Shown piece by piece: positions 1-10,541 of a stretch of 64,000 nucleotides of DNA. The stretch is from Rheum nobile. Its lineage: Eukaryota; Streptophyta; Magnoliopsida; Caryophyllales; Polygonaceae. How positions within the stretch are numbered: the stretch's first letter is position 1; every line of letters begins with the position of its first letter. A program made the translations under genes and the position numbers. The DNA is taken from the NCBI GenBank assembly GCA_027886185.1, contig WOAB01000124.1, forward strand, positions 2,976,001 to 3,040,000. Direction: 5' to 3'. The notes beneath the pieces are model-generated. The model made no database searches and was not told the DNA's origin. It saw only the letters and a list, made by a program, of their open reading frames with translations.

Positions 1-474
1 TGGGTTTCAGCTAGATATTTCTCAGTTTCATCAAGTTTCTTACTCCATACATAATTCTCAACAGTCAAACAAGTAATTTTATCTTCACAATCATCAAGTT
101 TTTGTTGAAGAGAACTGGTTTCCTTTCCTAGTTTCTTTATGATCTTTAGAAGTTGTTTCTTATCACAATCAACTAGAGTTTTTAGGAAGTCGTCAGAAGT
201 TACCTCAAGGTCTTCTGAGTCGCTTGAATCTCCTTTTGCCATGAGACATCTTCCTCTAGAGAAACCACTCAGATCCAGTTCCTCATCTGAGTCTTCTCCC
301 CATGAGGCCACAAGAGCCTTCTTCCTCTGAGGTCTTTCCTCTTCTTTGGAGTCTTCCTTGTTGGGACAGTTCTTAGCGTAGTGTCCCTTTTCTTTGCACT
401 CATAACAGGAGACTTCTTTGAGATCTCTCCTTGGTCCATTGTGAGAGGAACTGCCCTTTTGGAACCTTCTCTTC
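1..474 (-). pseudogene. gag fragment of a third Sirevirus-like Copia copy
   Basis: Read on the minus strand this matches the middle of the gag of the neighbouring Copia-1 (about 7100-7580) nearly base for base. It covers the CCHC knuckle, the acidic serine-rich stretch after it and the start of the coiled-coil part. It stops abruptly at 474, where the LTR end TGTAGG begins, so a related element appears to have landed inside this gag. The rest of this gag is not found at the far side of the complex. It is a broken piece cut by the window edge and by the LTR, not a working gene. Confidence 0.85.
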
Positions 475-1586
475 TGTAGGATCGTGATTGTTAGATAATA
501 ACTTAAGGAACTCAGAATATCGATTCTAAGTTCCCTTCGCAGCGGAAATAAACAATCAAACAAATGACAAGTTCCTTATAGTGGAAACCTTTGATTGCCA
601 ACTAGTAATCCAGGATAAAAACCACTACCTTTCTTTCGAAATGATTTCAAGGTCTACTTCTTGATTTCTTATCTCTTTTGGTTACAGCTTATCCTAGGAA
701 CAAACACACAGTTTCTTTGCCTTACACACAGTTAGGCAATCCTAGATAACTTAACACAATCAATAATCAATCCAAGAAACAGACCTTCGCATCTAGGAAC
801 TATCACTTACAGTCACAGGAACTTAGCACTCAGCTCTTCTATTCCTTGACTGGTTCCTCTTGATCTCGGTTTGCTTTGATGATCTTGTTTGAAGGTTCAC
901 ACTGGATATTTGCTAATGTGTGTGAGTCATATTTTAGTGCTTGAAGATAACCCTTGAGTTAGTCTACCTTTTATAGAGGATTCTTCGCAGCTTAAACTTC
1001 TCTTGGTTCCCACAGATCGAGCTTGCCCTAGGATGTGTGGTTCTCCTTGGTCCACGTTGTCTTTGACATATGCAAACAACCTAGGCAACTCAGAATCCTT
1101 CTAGGTTAGTCAACTACTTCAGCCAAGTCGTTCTCCAGCTTCCTTCTTCCGAGGTTCAACAATCTGGGCACTTGGGAACTGTCTTCTGGATAGTGACATC
1201 TCTATGAGCTATCGCTTTCAGTGCCTTTGTCCGAGGTTCATTGTTCTAGGCATCTTGGAGTCTTGCTCTTGGATGGTGGCAGGCTTTTGGAAGCTTCTCT
1301 CAAGTCGCTTTCACCTCCTTTTGTCCGAGGTTTAGTGTTCCCAGATTTCTCGGGAAAAGCAAAGTCACGTGTTGTATTTCTGGGCACACCTGGGTTCCTT
1401 TGGCTTGCTTGTTTGGTTTCTTTATCTTGTTTGGCTTCCACGGTTCCAACAACTGTCTTGCGGTTCCTCTAAACACATCTTTGAGATAAAACATTAGTAT
1501 CAAAATATTTGTCATCTTCAAAAGTAGAGAAACTGAGGAAAGGAACTCTCAGGGGAACCGAAGTTCCAGAGTTCCGTTTCCTAACA
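475..1586 (-). repeat. Copia-1 3' LTR (subtype A)
   Basis: A 1112-bp LTR with TG...CA ends, starting TGTAGGATCG and ending CCTAACA on the plus strand. It is followed at once by the polypurine tract, as expected for the 3' LTR of a minus-strand element. A TATA box lies at 969-975 on the minus strand. At diagnostic positions (the region around 1190-1260, and CACCTCC near 1311) it matches the plus-strand LTR at 16603-17588 rather than the other LTR of its own element. Confidence 0.93.
969..975 (-). promoter_or_regulatory. LTR TATA box
   Basis: On the minus strand the sequence is CTCTATAAAAGG, the same TATA box found in all four LTRs of this family. It would start the retrotransposon transcript in a 5' LTR; here it lies in the 3' LTR. 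Confidence 0.6.
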
Positions 1587-1600
1587 ATTTCCCCCTTTTT
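1587..1600 (-). promoter_or_regulatory. Polypurine tract of Copia-1
   Basis: On the minus strand it reads AAAAAGGGGGAAAT directly before the 3' LTR, the standard primer for plus-strand DNA synthesis. More purine runs follow within 300 bases (near 1721, 1755 and 1832). Confidence 0.85.
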
Positions 1601-3119
1601 GATGATGACAAATATAAGGAACCTGGCAGTATAATAAGGACATGAAATTCATGAGAACAGTTGAGCTAAGAGATTTACAACTTTATAAAATAATGATAGA
1701 ACATTCAATAGTTGCAAATTCCCCCTAAGCAGATGAACTAAGTTATTCAAGTTTCCCCTCAGAAATAGAACGGGTTCAGATTTCCTATAGGTCCAATAGT
1801 TCCAATAGTTCAAGGTTCCTATCCATTCTTCCCCTTTTGACATCATTGAAAAGATCAAGTTACTTATCAAGTATATGATATCAATGTGAAATAAACAATT
1901 TGCGTTAAACCCATGACAGTGACCATAATAGAAACTTAAGGCAAAGACAAATGATGCATTAGAAACATTACCATAAGAGTTCATTAATCATTAAAGTCAA
2001 GTACATTGCCCAGAGATGCATAGTGGAAAGAGAAACAAAAGAGCACAACCAACTTGACATTAGACAAAATAAGGATAGAAGAGGGGAGTAGGACCCTAGG
2101 GAACTACTAGCACACTGTGATGTTATAGCACTGGGAACTAGGAGAGACATTCCTATGGCAGCGTAGTGGCCTCCTCTTCAATTTCCTTCTTTTATGCAAT
2201 TCCTTCATCTTGGCTTGTTGTCATCTTATCGGCCTTATTACCTCCAATTGAGCAAGGTTAAGATTGGGGTTTTTCTTGGCCATTTGAGGAGCTTTGTGTT
2301 TTGAGAGAGACAGGTGAACATGAGATTGAGAGAAGGCGTGAGAGAACAGAGTACTGGACTCAATCAAACAGGAAACCTTAAATAACCCTTGAGCAATTTT
2401 GGAGCCGTTGAGAATCAAGCCATTGGAGATATTTGTGGGAACTCTAAAGAGTTGAAACGGCTAATTTTCTTGAAGCTTTTGCGCCTTTGCAACGGTCACA
2501 AATTCAAAGATTAGATGCTAAAAAATGGCAACTGTTCAAGGCTGAGAAGACGTCTCTGACGCTGTGAGATTTGCCATAAATACTGTCTTGGGAGGAGCAA
2601 TTCTCTTACTAGTTGTTTAAGGGGTAGCCCATCCTAGTTCCTTTTCGGCGATATTTTCAGTGTGCTAGAGGGATATATGAGAACCTTTGATGTGGGTTTT
2701 AAAACATAGGACCTAAAAGTACGTTCCCATAAAAGAAATCGGGGAAGGCCATTTATCGCATTACACACTAGTTCCCAGAGAGGGTTAAGAAGAGGATCAT
2801 AGGGAAATAGATTGTGTAATGAGGCAAGGGAGGGTCATAGTACACAATCATCATTTCGACTTGTATTGTTGGGTTAGAAAGATGATCAGATTGTGACTTT
2901 TGGGCCAACAAGGAAACTTGGACAATGATTGAATTTTAATAAGAGATGACCAACCAAGGAAAAGAACTAAAAAAAAAATTCAAAGCCTTTTGAGAAACCA
3001 TTATGAATATGAGGGTCTAACGCAAGAGAAATGACACAGATTCCAAAACAAAGACAAGTAAAGAGTTCTGAACTAGTCAATCAAGGGAACTGGAGAGAAA
3101 CTTTAACCTAAAGGAACAA
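1601..3119 (-). other. Long non-pol 3' region of Copia-1
   Basis: About 1.5 kb lies between the RNase H end and the polypurine tract. It holds several extra polypurine runs near the LTR, including the run after GATGATGTCAA at about 1832-1842 on the minus strand. It also holds a short reading frame at 2221-2283 preceded by a CT-rich leader. There is no long coding frame. Sireviruses often carry an envelope-like gene here, and I read this as the site of a lost one. Confidence 0.6.
2221..2283 (-). pseudogene. Remnant start of a 3' extra gene in Copia-1
   Basis: On the minus strand a 20-codon frame begins MAKKNPNLNLAQLEV and then stops. It sits below a pyrimidine-rich leader with repeated TCTCTC and CTTCTC, and a TATTTAA-like box about 100 bases upstream. 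The plus-strand relative has the same frame at 23547-23609. The layout (promoter-like box, CT-rich leader, ATG GCC) mirrors the complete non-pol gene of Copia-2 at 12221. The GAG-GTAATA after codon 14 could be a splice donor. It is likely the surviving first codons of a deleted gene. Confidence 0.45.
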
Positions 3120-6100
3120 CTAGTTTATAGGAATCATTCTCAATTCTAATCTAAGGTTCTCGAAGAGAACTCTATTCAAGGCTTTGGTGAATATATCTGC
3201 AATTTGATCTTCAGTTCTATAAAATTCCATAATGATGTTTCCTTTCTCAACATGATCTCTAAGAAAATGATGTCTTATGTCTATATGCTTGGTCCTAGTA
3301 TGATGCACAGGATTCTTTGAAATGTTTATAGCACTCGTGTTATCACAAAGAATAGAGAGGGGACCATAAGACATACCAAAGTCAGCGAGTTGTTATTTTA
3401 GCCAGAGAAGTTGGGAACAACATGAGGCAGCAGCTATGTACTCAGATTCTGTGGTGGAGAGAGAGACTGAGACTTGTTTCTTTGAACCCCATGACACAAG
3501 GCAAGGGCCTATGAACTGTTCCATTCCAGAGGTGCTCTTCCTATCCACCAGATATCCAACATAATTAGCATCAGTGAAACCCATCAGCTCAAAGGGACAT
3601 TCTTTGGGGTACCAAATACAGAGTGAATCATTTCCCTTGAGATATCGGAGTATTCTCTTTACAGCAGCCAAGTGGGTCTCTCTTGGACAAGATTGGAACC
3701 TGGCACACAAGCCAACAACAAAAACAATGTATGGACGACTAGCGGTTAGGTACATGAGTGAGCCTATCATACCTCTATAGAGTTTCTCTTCCACTAGAGG
3801 ACTTGAGTGGTCCTTGTCCAAATGAGCAATGGTGGAGATGGGAGTGGAGAGAGGCTTGCTTGAATCCATTTTGAACTTCTTTAGTAGTTCCCTAACATAC
3901 TTTTATTGGTGAATTTGAATACCATCTTCTTTTTGAGTGATTTGTAATCCGAGGAAGAAGGTGAGTTCCCCAATTAAGCTCATTTTGAATTCACTGCTCA
4001 TCAAGTCTTTGAACTTGTCTATAAGGGACAAGTCAGTGGAACCAAAAATAATATCATCTACATAAATTTGAACCACTAAGATGTTATCTTTTTCTTCTAG
4101 GATGAAGAGAGTTTTGTCAATAACTCCACGCCTGTAGCCATTTGAGAGTAGGAACTGGGCAAGTCGATCATACCAAGCTCTGAGAGCTTGCTTGAGGCCG
4201 TACAGTGCTTTGTCTAAGAAGTAGACATGGTCTGGATGATCATCGTCTTCAAAACCAGGTGGTTGCTTGACATAGACTTCTTCTTGAAGAATTCCATTTA
4301 GGAAGGCCGTCTTTACATCCATTTGGAACAACTTGAACCCTTTGTGTGATGCGAAAGCAATCAACAACCTTATTGCTTCAATCCTTGCCACTGGAGCATA
4401 GGTTTCATCATAGTCAATGCCTTCTTGTTGATTGTATCCTTGAGCAACAAGTCTTGCTTTGTTCCTTATCACCGCTCATGTATCATCTAGCTTGTTTCTG
4501 AAAACCCATCTAGTTCCTATGATGTGCTTATCTTTGGGGCGGGGAACTAGATGCCACACTTTGTTCCTTTCAAACTGATGGAGCTCTTCTTGCATAGCTT
4601 GGATCCAGTCTGTATCCTTTAGTGCCTCACCTATGTTCTTTGGTTCCACAATAGATAGAAAGGCATTGAAGGCAAAGAAGGTGAGATGTTCGAACCTGAC
4701 TGGAGGCTTGACGATTCTTCTTTCTCTGTTGGGAGCTAGAGCATTTGATGTGGAGACATTATGAGTTGAGCATTCAGCTTCCTGGTTGGGATCACCTTCT
4801 CCATTTAAAATCATGTGAGAGGAAGAATCATTGAAGTCTCCACAGATGTTGTCGTCATGCTCATGGTTCCCAGAAATGGATTGTTGTTCATTATTCATGG
4901 GAACTGGTGGAGGAGCCATTGGAGGGTTCCGAGCAGCAGGACATGAACTGGGTGGAGTGACATCTTCATCTGGATCTTCTTGATATGACTTGGGAAACGG
5001 GTCTTCAAAGGAATTGGTGGTGTTCTGCACAATCTTTCCAAGTGATTTTTCATTAAAAATAACATGAACACTTTCTTCTACCTTTTTAGTCCTTTTGTTA
5101 AAGACTTTGTACGCCTTGCTACCCGAGGCGTATCCAATGAAGATTCCTTCATCACTTCTTGGGTCGAATTTGCAAAGATTGTCCTTCCCATTGTTGTGCA
5201 TAAAGCACTTGCATCCGAACACCCTCAGATGTGAGATGTTGGGAACTCTTCCTCTTAGGAGCTCATAGGGTGTCTTTTCTGTGATTGGGCGAAGCATGGC
5301 TCGATTGATGATGTAGCAAGCTGTGTTGATCGCCTCAGCCCAAAATGATTGAGAGAGTCCACTTGAGATCAGCATAGTCCGAGCCATGTCTTCCAAAGTT
5401 GTGTTCTTCCTTTCCACTACTCCATTTTGTTGAGGAGTGTATGGTGCAGAGAAGTTGTGATCAATTCCATGCTCACTGCAAAAGGTTAGAAATTATCCAT
5501 TTTCGAATTCGGTACCATGGTCAGACCGAATAGCATTGAGTGAACAATCAAGAGATTTTTCTAACAAGGGAACCAGATCTTTAAAGCGGTTAATAATTTC
5601 ACTCTTAGATTTAATAAAGATGGTCCAAGTAAAGCGAGAGAAGTCATCGACAAGAACAAAGATATACCTGTTCCCTCCTAGGCTCTGAACTCTCATGGGT
5701 CCACACAGATCCATGTGGATGAGTTCAAGAGGCCTTGAGGTGCTTACCATGTTTTTGGACTTGAAGGAACTACGAGCCTGATTCCCTTTTACACAGTCAG
5801 AGCACAGTTCCTTAGATGTGCCACTTAGCTTTGGCAGCCCTCTGACTAGCTCCTTTGAGTGTAGCTTTTGAATCAGCTTGGTGCTAGCATGATCGAGGCG
5901 TTGATGCCACAAATCAGCTTGGTCATTCACAGTTGAGAGACAACGTTTCTCCTTGGGAACAAATGATGGATCCATTATGTAGACATTGTTGAATCTTTTC
6001 CCTTTTAGGATGATTTGTCCCGAGGAGTCAAGGACTGAACATTCGTTTGATCTGAATCTAACTTCATTGTCTCCTTGATCACACAGCTGTGACACACTTA

Positions 6101-6300
6101 TTAGGTCAAAACCAAGATTATCAACAAGGTGAACTTTGTTTACCTGAATGTGATCGTTGAGTTTCACAGTTCCTATTCCACAGATTTTCCCTTTGCTTTT
6201 GTCTCCAAAGGATATGTTCCCTCCTTAGAGAGGTTGAAGAGAGGTCATTTGATTTCTTCTTCCAGTCATATGGCATGAGCAACCACTGTTGATGTACCAT
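3120..6300 (-). pseudogene. Copia-1 pol: protease, integrase, RT, RNase H (broken)
   Basis: Read from 6300 down, the domains come in Copia order. The protease motif is WYINSGCSCHMTG at about 6265-6300. The integrase zinc region is HQRLDHAS...CSDC near 5800-5910. The DDE core has MDLCGP (about 5710), SDHGTEFENG (about 5500) and NGVVERKN (about 5410). RT starts near 4600 with YVDD at about 4050, then RNase H with DRKSTSG (about 3550) and SLSTTESEY. Stops break it at 5493-5495, 4476-4478, 3903-3905, 3393-3395. The first two are also in the plus-strand copy; the last two are private. The protease has Asn where the catalytic Asp should be (codon 6288-6290). The GH of the integrase HHCC region is changed to DH. 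Confidence 0.9.
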
Positions 6301-6780
6301 AGTTGAGGTTGCCTCTCTTCTTTCTGCACATAAGGGAACTAAGATTTCTGAACCCAGCGAAGCTTGGCTTTACTGGGGGATTAGCATTGCGAGTCTGTGA
6401 ATAACCAGGGAATTGGTTCCTTTCATGGTCATGAGTACTTTTCTCCTTTTCAAAGTTCCTTTTCTTAGCACAATCAGTGTTGTAATGACCATTCTTACAC
6501 AGTAGGTACACAAACGATTGTAAACAATATGTCCATATTTTCCTTTTCCTGGCCTAAAAGGTTATTCAGTTTTCCTTTTGTTAAAATCAACATTGTTTCT
6601 AACCTTGCGATGGGCCATGTCAATATATCTTTTGTGAGCAAAGGAATTGGTGAACCATTGGTTTTCAGGAACCATCTTTTCTTTTCCTTTAGGTTCCTTC
6701 TTAGGACTTTGAGAACTTTCATTTAGACGTTTGGCAACCTCAGCCTTGTTCTCAAGAACCATGATCTTCTCTGATAGGAA

Positions 6781-8373
6781 TTAATTCCTATCATGAGAAG
6801 TGGCAAGAGCAGTACTGAGGTTCTCATTCATCTCAACAAGTTCTCGCCTAGCCTTTTCATTTTCAGCATCATTGTTCCCTTTGTTGTTGACATATCCTAT
6901 TCCATGACTTTGTCTCACAAAAACAGTTTGATTTATCATTTTTTCATTAATAGAATCAGTGAGAATGTCCAATCTATCAATTATGGATTGAAGCATGTCA
7001 TTTCCAGGTAAGTTAGCATGCAAGGGAACTTTGACAGAATCTATGCTAGTTTCATCACAAGATTTGCAAGTTTTAAGGTGACTAGCATGCACATTCCTAA
7101 TATCAATGAGTTTGGAGTGAGTTTCAGCTAGGTCTTTCTCAGTTTCATCAAGTTTCTTACTCCAAACAGAATTCTCAACAGTCAAGCAAACAATTTCATC
7201 TTCACAATCATCAAGTTTCTGTTGAAGGGAACTGGTTTCCTTTCCTAGTTTCTTTATGATCTTAAGAAGTTGTTTCTTATCACAATCAGCTAGGGATTTT
7301 AAGAGATCGTCAGAAGTTACCTCAAGGTCTTCTGAGTCGCTTGAGTCTCCTTTTGCCATGAGACATCTTCCTCCAGAGAAGCCACTCAGATCCAGTTCCT
7401 CATCTGATTCTTCTCCCCATGAGGCTACGAGAGCCTTCCTTTTCTGAGGTCTTTCTTCTTCCTTGAAGTCTTCCTTGTTGGGACAGTTCTTAGCATAGTG
7501 TCCTTTTTCTTTGCACTCATAACAAGAGACTTCTTTGAGATCCCTTCTGGGTCCATTGTGGGAGGAACTGCCCTTTTGGAACCTTCCCTTCACAAAGAAT
7601 TTTTTGATATTCTTTGAGAAGAGGACTGTTAGCTCGTCCTCTTCTTCTTCAAGGTCTGAGTTCTCTTGCTCCATCTCAAGCCTGGAGAAGGCTTTGGAGA
7701 TCTTAAGGGCGATTCCTTTCTCCAGTTTCTTGTCGACATTGGCCTTGGTATGCTCTCCTTCTTTAACCTCCAGTTTCCCTATGACTTGGGTCAAGAGAAG
7801 GGATTTGATGTCTGGAGTGTTCTTCATGATTCCCTTGAGAAGGGTGAACTTGGAGTTGAGTCCATTGATGACCACTAGGGACTTGGAAACTTCATCCAGA
7901 TCGACTCCCGCCGCTGTCAACTTTTCAATCAATCTGTTGAAGCGGGAGTAGTACTCTGAGATGGTCTCAGTTTCCATCATTTTGAAGGTGTGGTATTCTC
8001 CTTCCAAAGCAAACTTTCTGCTTTGCTTTAGTTCCTCACTTCCTTCATGCATCTCCTTGAGAGATTTCCACATCTCCTTGGCCGTCTTGATGCCTATGAC
8101 CTTGTCCATGTCCTCTCTGTCCAATCCATTGAGGATGAACTGCCTGGCCTTGGCATTCTTCTCCATGATGACATAGTGTTCTGGTTTCCAGTCTTCTTCC
8201 TTCATGGTGAGATCGACATGGCCATCTCTATTTTCGACTATCCTCCAGCATTGGTAGTCGTTGGTCTTGATGTGGCTTTCCATGCACTTTTCCCACCATG
8301 TTTCTTCTCCTTTCTTTCGGAGACGTGGCTTGTTGGTGGAGATTCCGAGCTCAAACTTGCTTGGTTGAGACAT
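6781..8373 (-). pseudogene. Copia-1 gag
   Basis: Encodes the nucleocapsid-forming Gag. The start MSQPSKFELG lies 37 bases past the primer site. Parts in order are the UBN2/Retrotran-gag type fold (WWEKCMESHI to about residue 210), a CCHC zinc knuckle CYECKEKGHYAKNC, an acidic Ser-rich stretch, and a coiled-coil tail rich in Glu/Lys/Leu. It ends at a TAA that is a CAA codon in the plus-strand copy, so the stop is a private nonsense change. The original frame ran on into a second knuckle (YCGKNGHYNTDC, near 6480) and then protease. About 530 residues remain open. Confidence 0.85.
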
Positions 8374-8409
8374 GATCTGCAAACTTAACAAAGATCTAGA
8401 GCTTTTCCT

Positions 8410-8421
8410 GCTCTGATACCA
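8410..8421 (-). promoter_or_regulatory. Primer binding site of Copia-1
   Basis: On the minus strand TGGTATCAGAGC, complementary to the 3' end of initiator tRNA-Met, lies two bases inside the 5' LTR end. This fixes the element's orientation as minus. Confidence 0.9.
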
Positions 8422-8423
8422 AT

Positions 8424-9202
8424 TGTAGGATCGTGATTGTTAGATAATAACTTAAGGAACTCAGAATATCGATTCTAAGTTCCCTTCGCAGCGGAAATAA
8501 ACAATCAAACAAATGACAAGTTCCTTATAGTGGAAACCTTTGATTGCCAACTAGCAATCCAGGATAAAAACCACTACCTTTCTTTCGAAAGGATTTCAAG
8601 GTCTACTTCTTGATTTCTTATCTCTTTTGGTTACAGCTTATCCTAGGAACAAACACACAGTTTCTTTGCCTTACACACAGTTAGGCAATCCTAGATAACT
8701 TAACACAATCAATAATCAATCCAAGAAACAGACATTCGCACCTAGGAACTATCACTTACAGTCACAGGAACTTAGCACTCAGCTCTTCTATTCCTTGACT
8801 GGTTCCTCTTGATCTCGGTTTGCTTTGATGATCTTGTTTGAAGGTTCACACTGGATATTTGCTAATGTGTGTGAGTCGTATTTCAGTGCTTGAAGATAAC
8901 CCTTGAGTTAGTCTTCCTTTTATAGAGGATTCTTCGCATCTTAATCTTCTCTGGGTTCCCACATATTGAGCTTGCCCTAGGATAAGTGGTTCTCCTTGGT
9001 CCACGTTGTTCTTGGCATGTACAAACAACCTAGGCAGCTCAGAATCCTTCTAGGTTAGTCAACCTCTTCAGCCAAGTCATTCTCCAACTTCCTTTGTCCG
9101 AGGTTCGACACTCTGGGCGCTTGGGAACTGACTTCTGGACAGCGACAGGTTCCATGTCATGTCTCTTTCACCTTTCTCTGTCCGAGGTTCGGCGTTCTAG
9201 GT
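8424..9202 (-). repeat. Copia-1 5' LTR, first part (subtype B)
   Basis: It begins TGTAGGATCG next to the primer site and runs to the 5-bp duplication TAGGT at 9198-9202, where Copia-2 is inserted. A TATA box lies at 8918-8924 (minus strand). Its sequence from about 9070 on (GACACTCTGGGCG; TTCGGCGTTCTAGG) matches the plus-strand 3' LTR at 24245-25358 and differs clearly from the element's own 3' LTR. Confidence 0.9.
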
Positions 9203-10124
9203 TGTCGGATCGTTAGAGTTACGTGTGAGGGAACAAAAAGCTTTGTTCCCACAAAAGGCACAGCGGATTTAAATAGCAAGAAAGATAACAGAACGAACTC
9301 ACGATATATAGTGGAAACCCTGATTAGCAAAACTAGCTTCTCAAGGAAAAACCACTACCTTCAAGCTTCCGCTTGAGAGGATTTTGAACTGCGTACTTGT
9401 CTTATTAGTTTCTTGCTTGATTACACTTGTATCCTGGACTTCGACCTCTAAACAACCAGCTAGACTCGAAACCTCTTCTACAACGATGAATCAAACTCAA
9501 CTCTCAAAGACTCACACGCACCTCACTCTCTTTCTCTTTTTTTTTTCGTTCAAAGTCATTCTGAGCCGTGAATTCATACCTAAGAAATGAATCCTCACTT
9601 CACTTAAATACAACTCGGCAGAAACCCTAATTGACACAAATTAGGAAATACTAGAATCGGATTACAAAGATATGATTTTGTTTGGAAGATAAGATATCAC
9701 AACCGATTATATTAATTAAGGAAGAAGTTCCCTAATTAATCCAACCGATTGGATATTATTATTCTCTCTCCAATCGCCTTATCTTAGGAAAGATTCCTAG
9801 GATAACACGATCGGGTATTTTCTCTCTTTCCATATCTTCGCGCAATCCGGCTTGATCCTTGGAGCCGAAGTCTTCATCCTCTACCGCATGGCTTCTTGAT
9901 TTGTTTCCTTAATTCTGCACGCTGTATGACTTATTTCCTTTTGCAGCTTCGATCTTGGTCTGTCACTTCAGTTCCTGGAGAGGTAACAAAGCACTTGCTA
10001 AGTCTTTGTTCCCTCTGAGATCCTCTGCTGCAACGCTCCCTGGGAAAACTCTTCTTGTCCCTGAAACACTTGGTACACATATTAGTTGAGTGTTTGTAAC
10101 CATCAAAACCTAAGGAATTCAACA
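9203..10124 (-). repeat. Copia-2 3' LTR
   Basis: It starts TGTCGGATCG and ends ATTCAACA on the plus strand. Its near-identical partner is 15366-16288. It is followed by the polypurine tract. A run of T near 9536-9545 differs in length between the two LTRs. Confidence 0.92.
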
Positions 10125-10137
10125 AATTCCCCCTTTT
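10125..10137 (-). promoter_or_regulatory. Polypurine tract of Copia-2, first of several
   Basis: On the minus strand AAAAAGGGGGAAT abuts the 3' LTR. Further G-rich purine runs appear on the minus strand near 10230, 10265 and 10300, the last after the sequence GATGATGCC. Multiple polypurine tracts are a known Sirevirus feature. Confidence 0.8.
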
Positions 10138-10541
10138 TGATGGTGACAAACACCCTTAACAATAAAGTATATACCAATTAGAAAAAGACAGCTATGACAA
10201 GAAAGTTTTCCATTAAAACACCGTTAGTTCCCCCTAAGTCCAGCAATATGTTTTACCTGTTATGTTCCCCCTCAGACAATGCTACCTATCATTTTCCCCC
10301 TTTTGGCATCATCAAAAACACAGTAAATAGTTAGAGAAGAAAGATCAATGCCAGATAAACAAAAACACCCCTTGTCATTAATTAAAAAAAAAACTGGAAA
10401 ACATGCAAACACAACCAAAACAGACAAAACATCAAACATTGTCAACTGCCACAACGGGCACATAAACCAGATAACAAGAAAACAGAACAAGGAGGGGTAG
10501 ACAGCAAGGGAACAAAAGGGGATAGGATGGCAGGTAAGCGA

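Noticed and set aside
7535..7951. 138-codon frame on the plus strand within Copia-1 gag
   Set aside because: It is the antisense shadow of gag; the same frame appears antisense to gag in the plus-strand copy.
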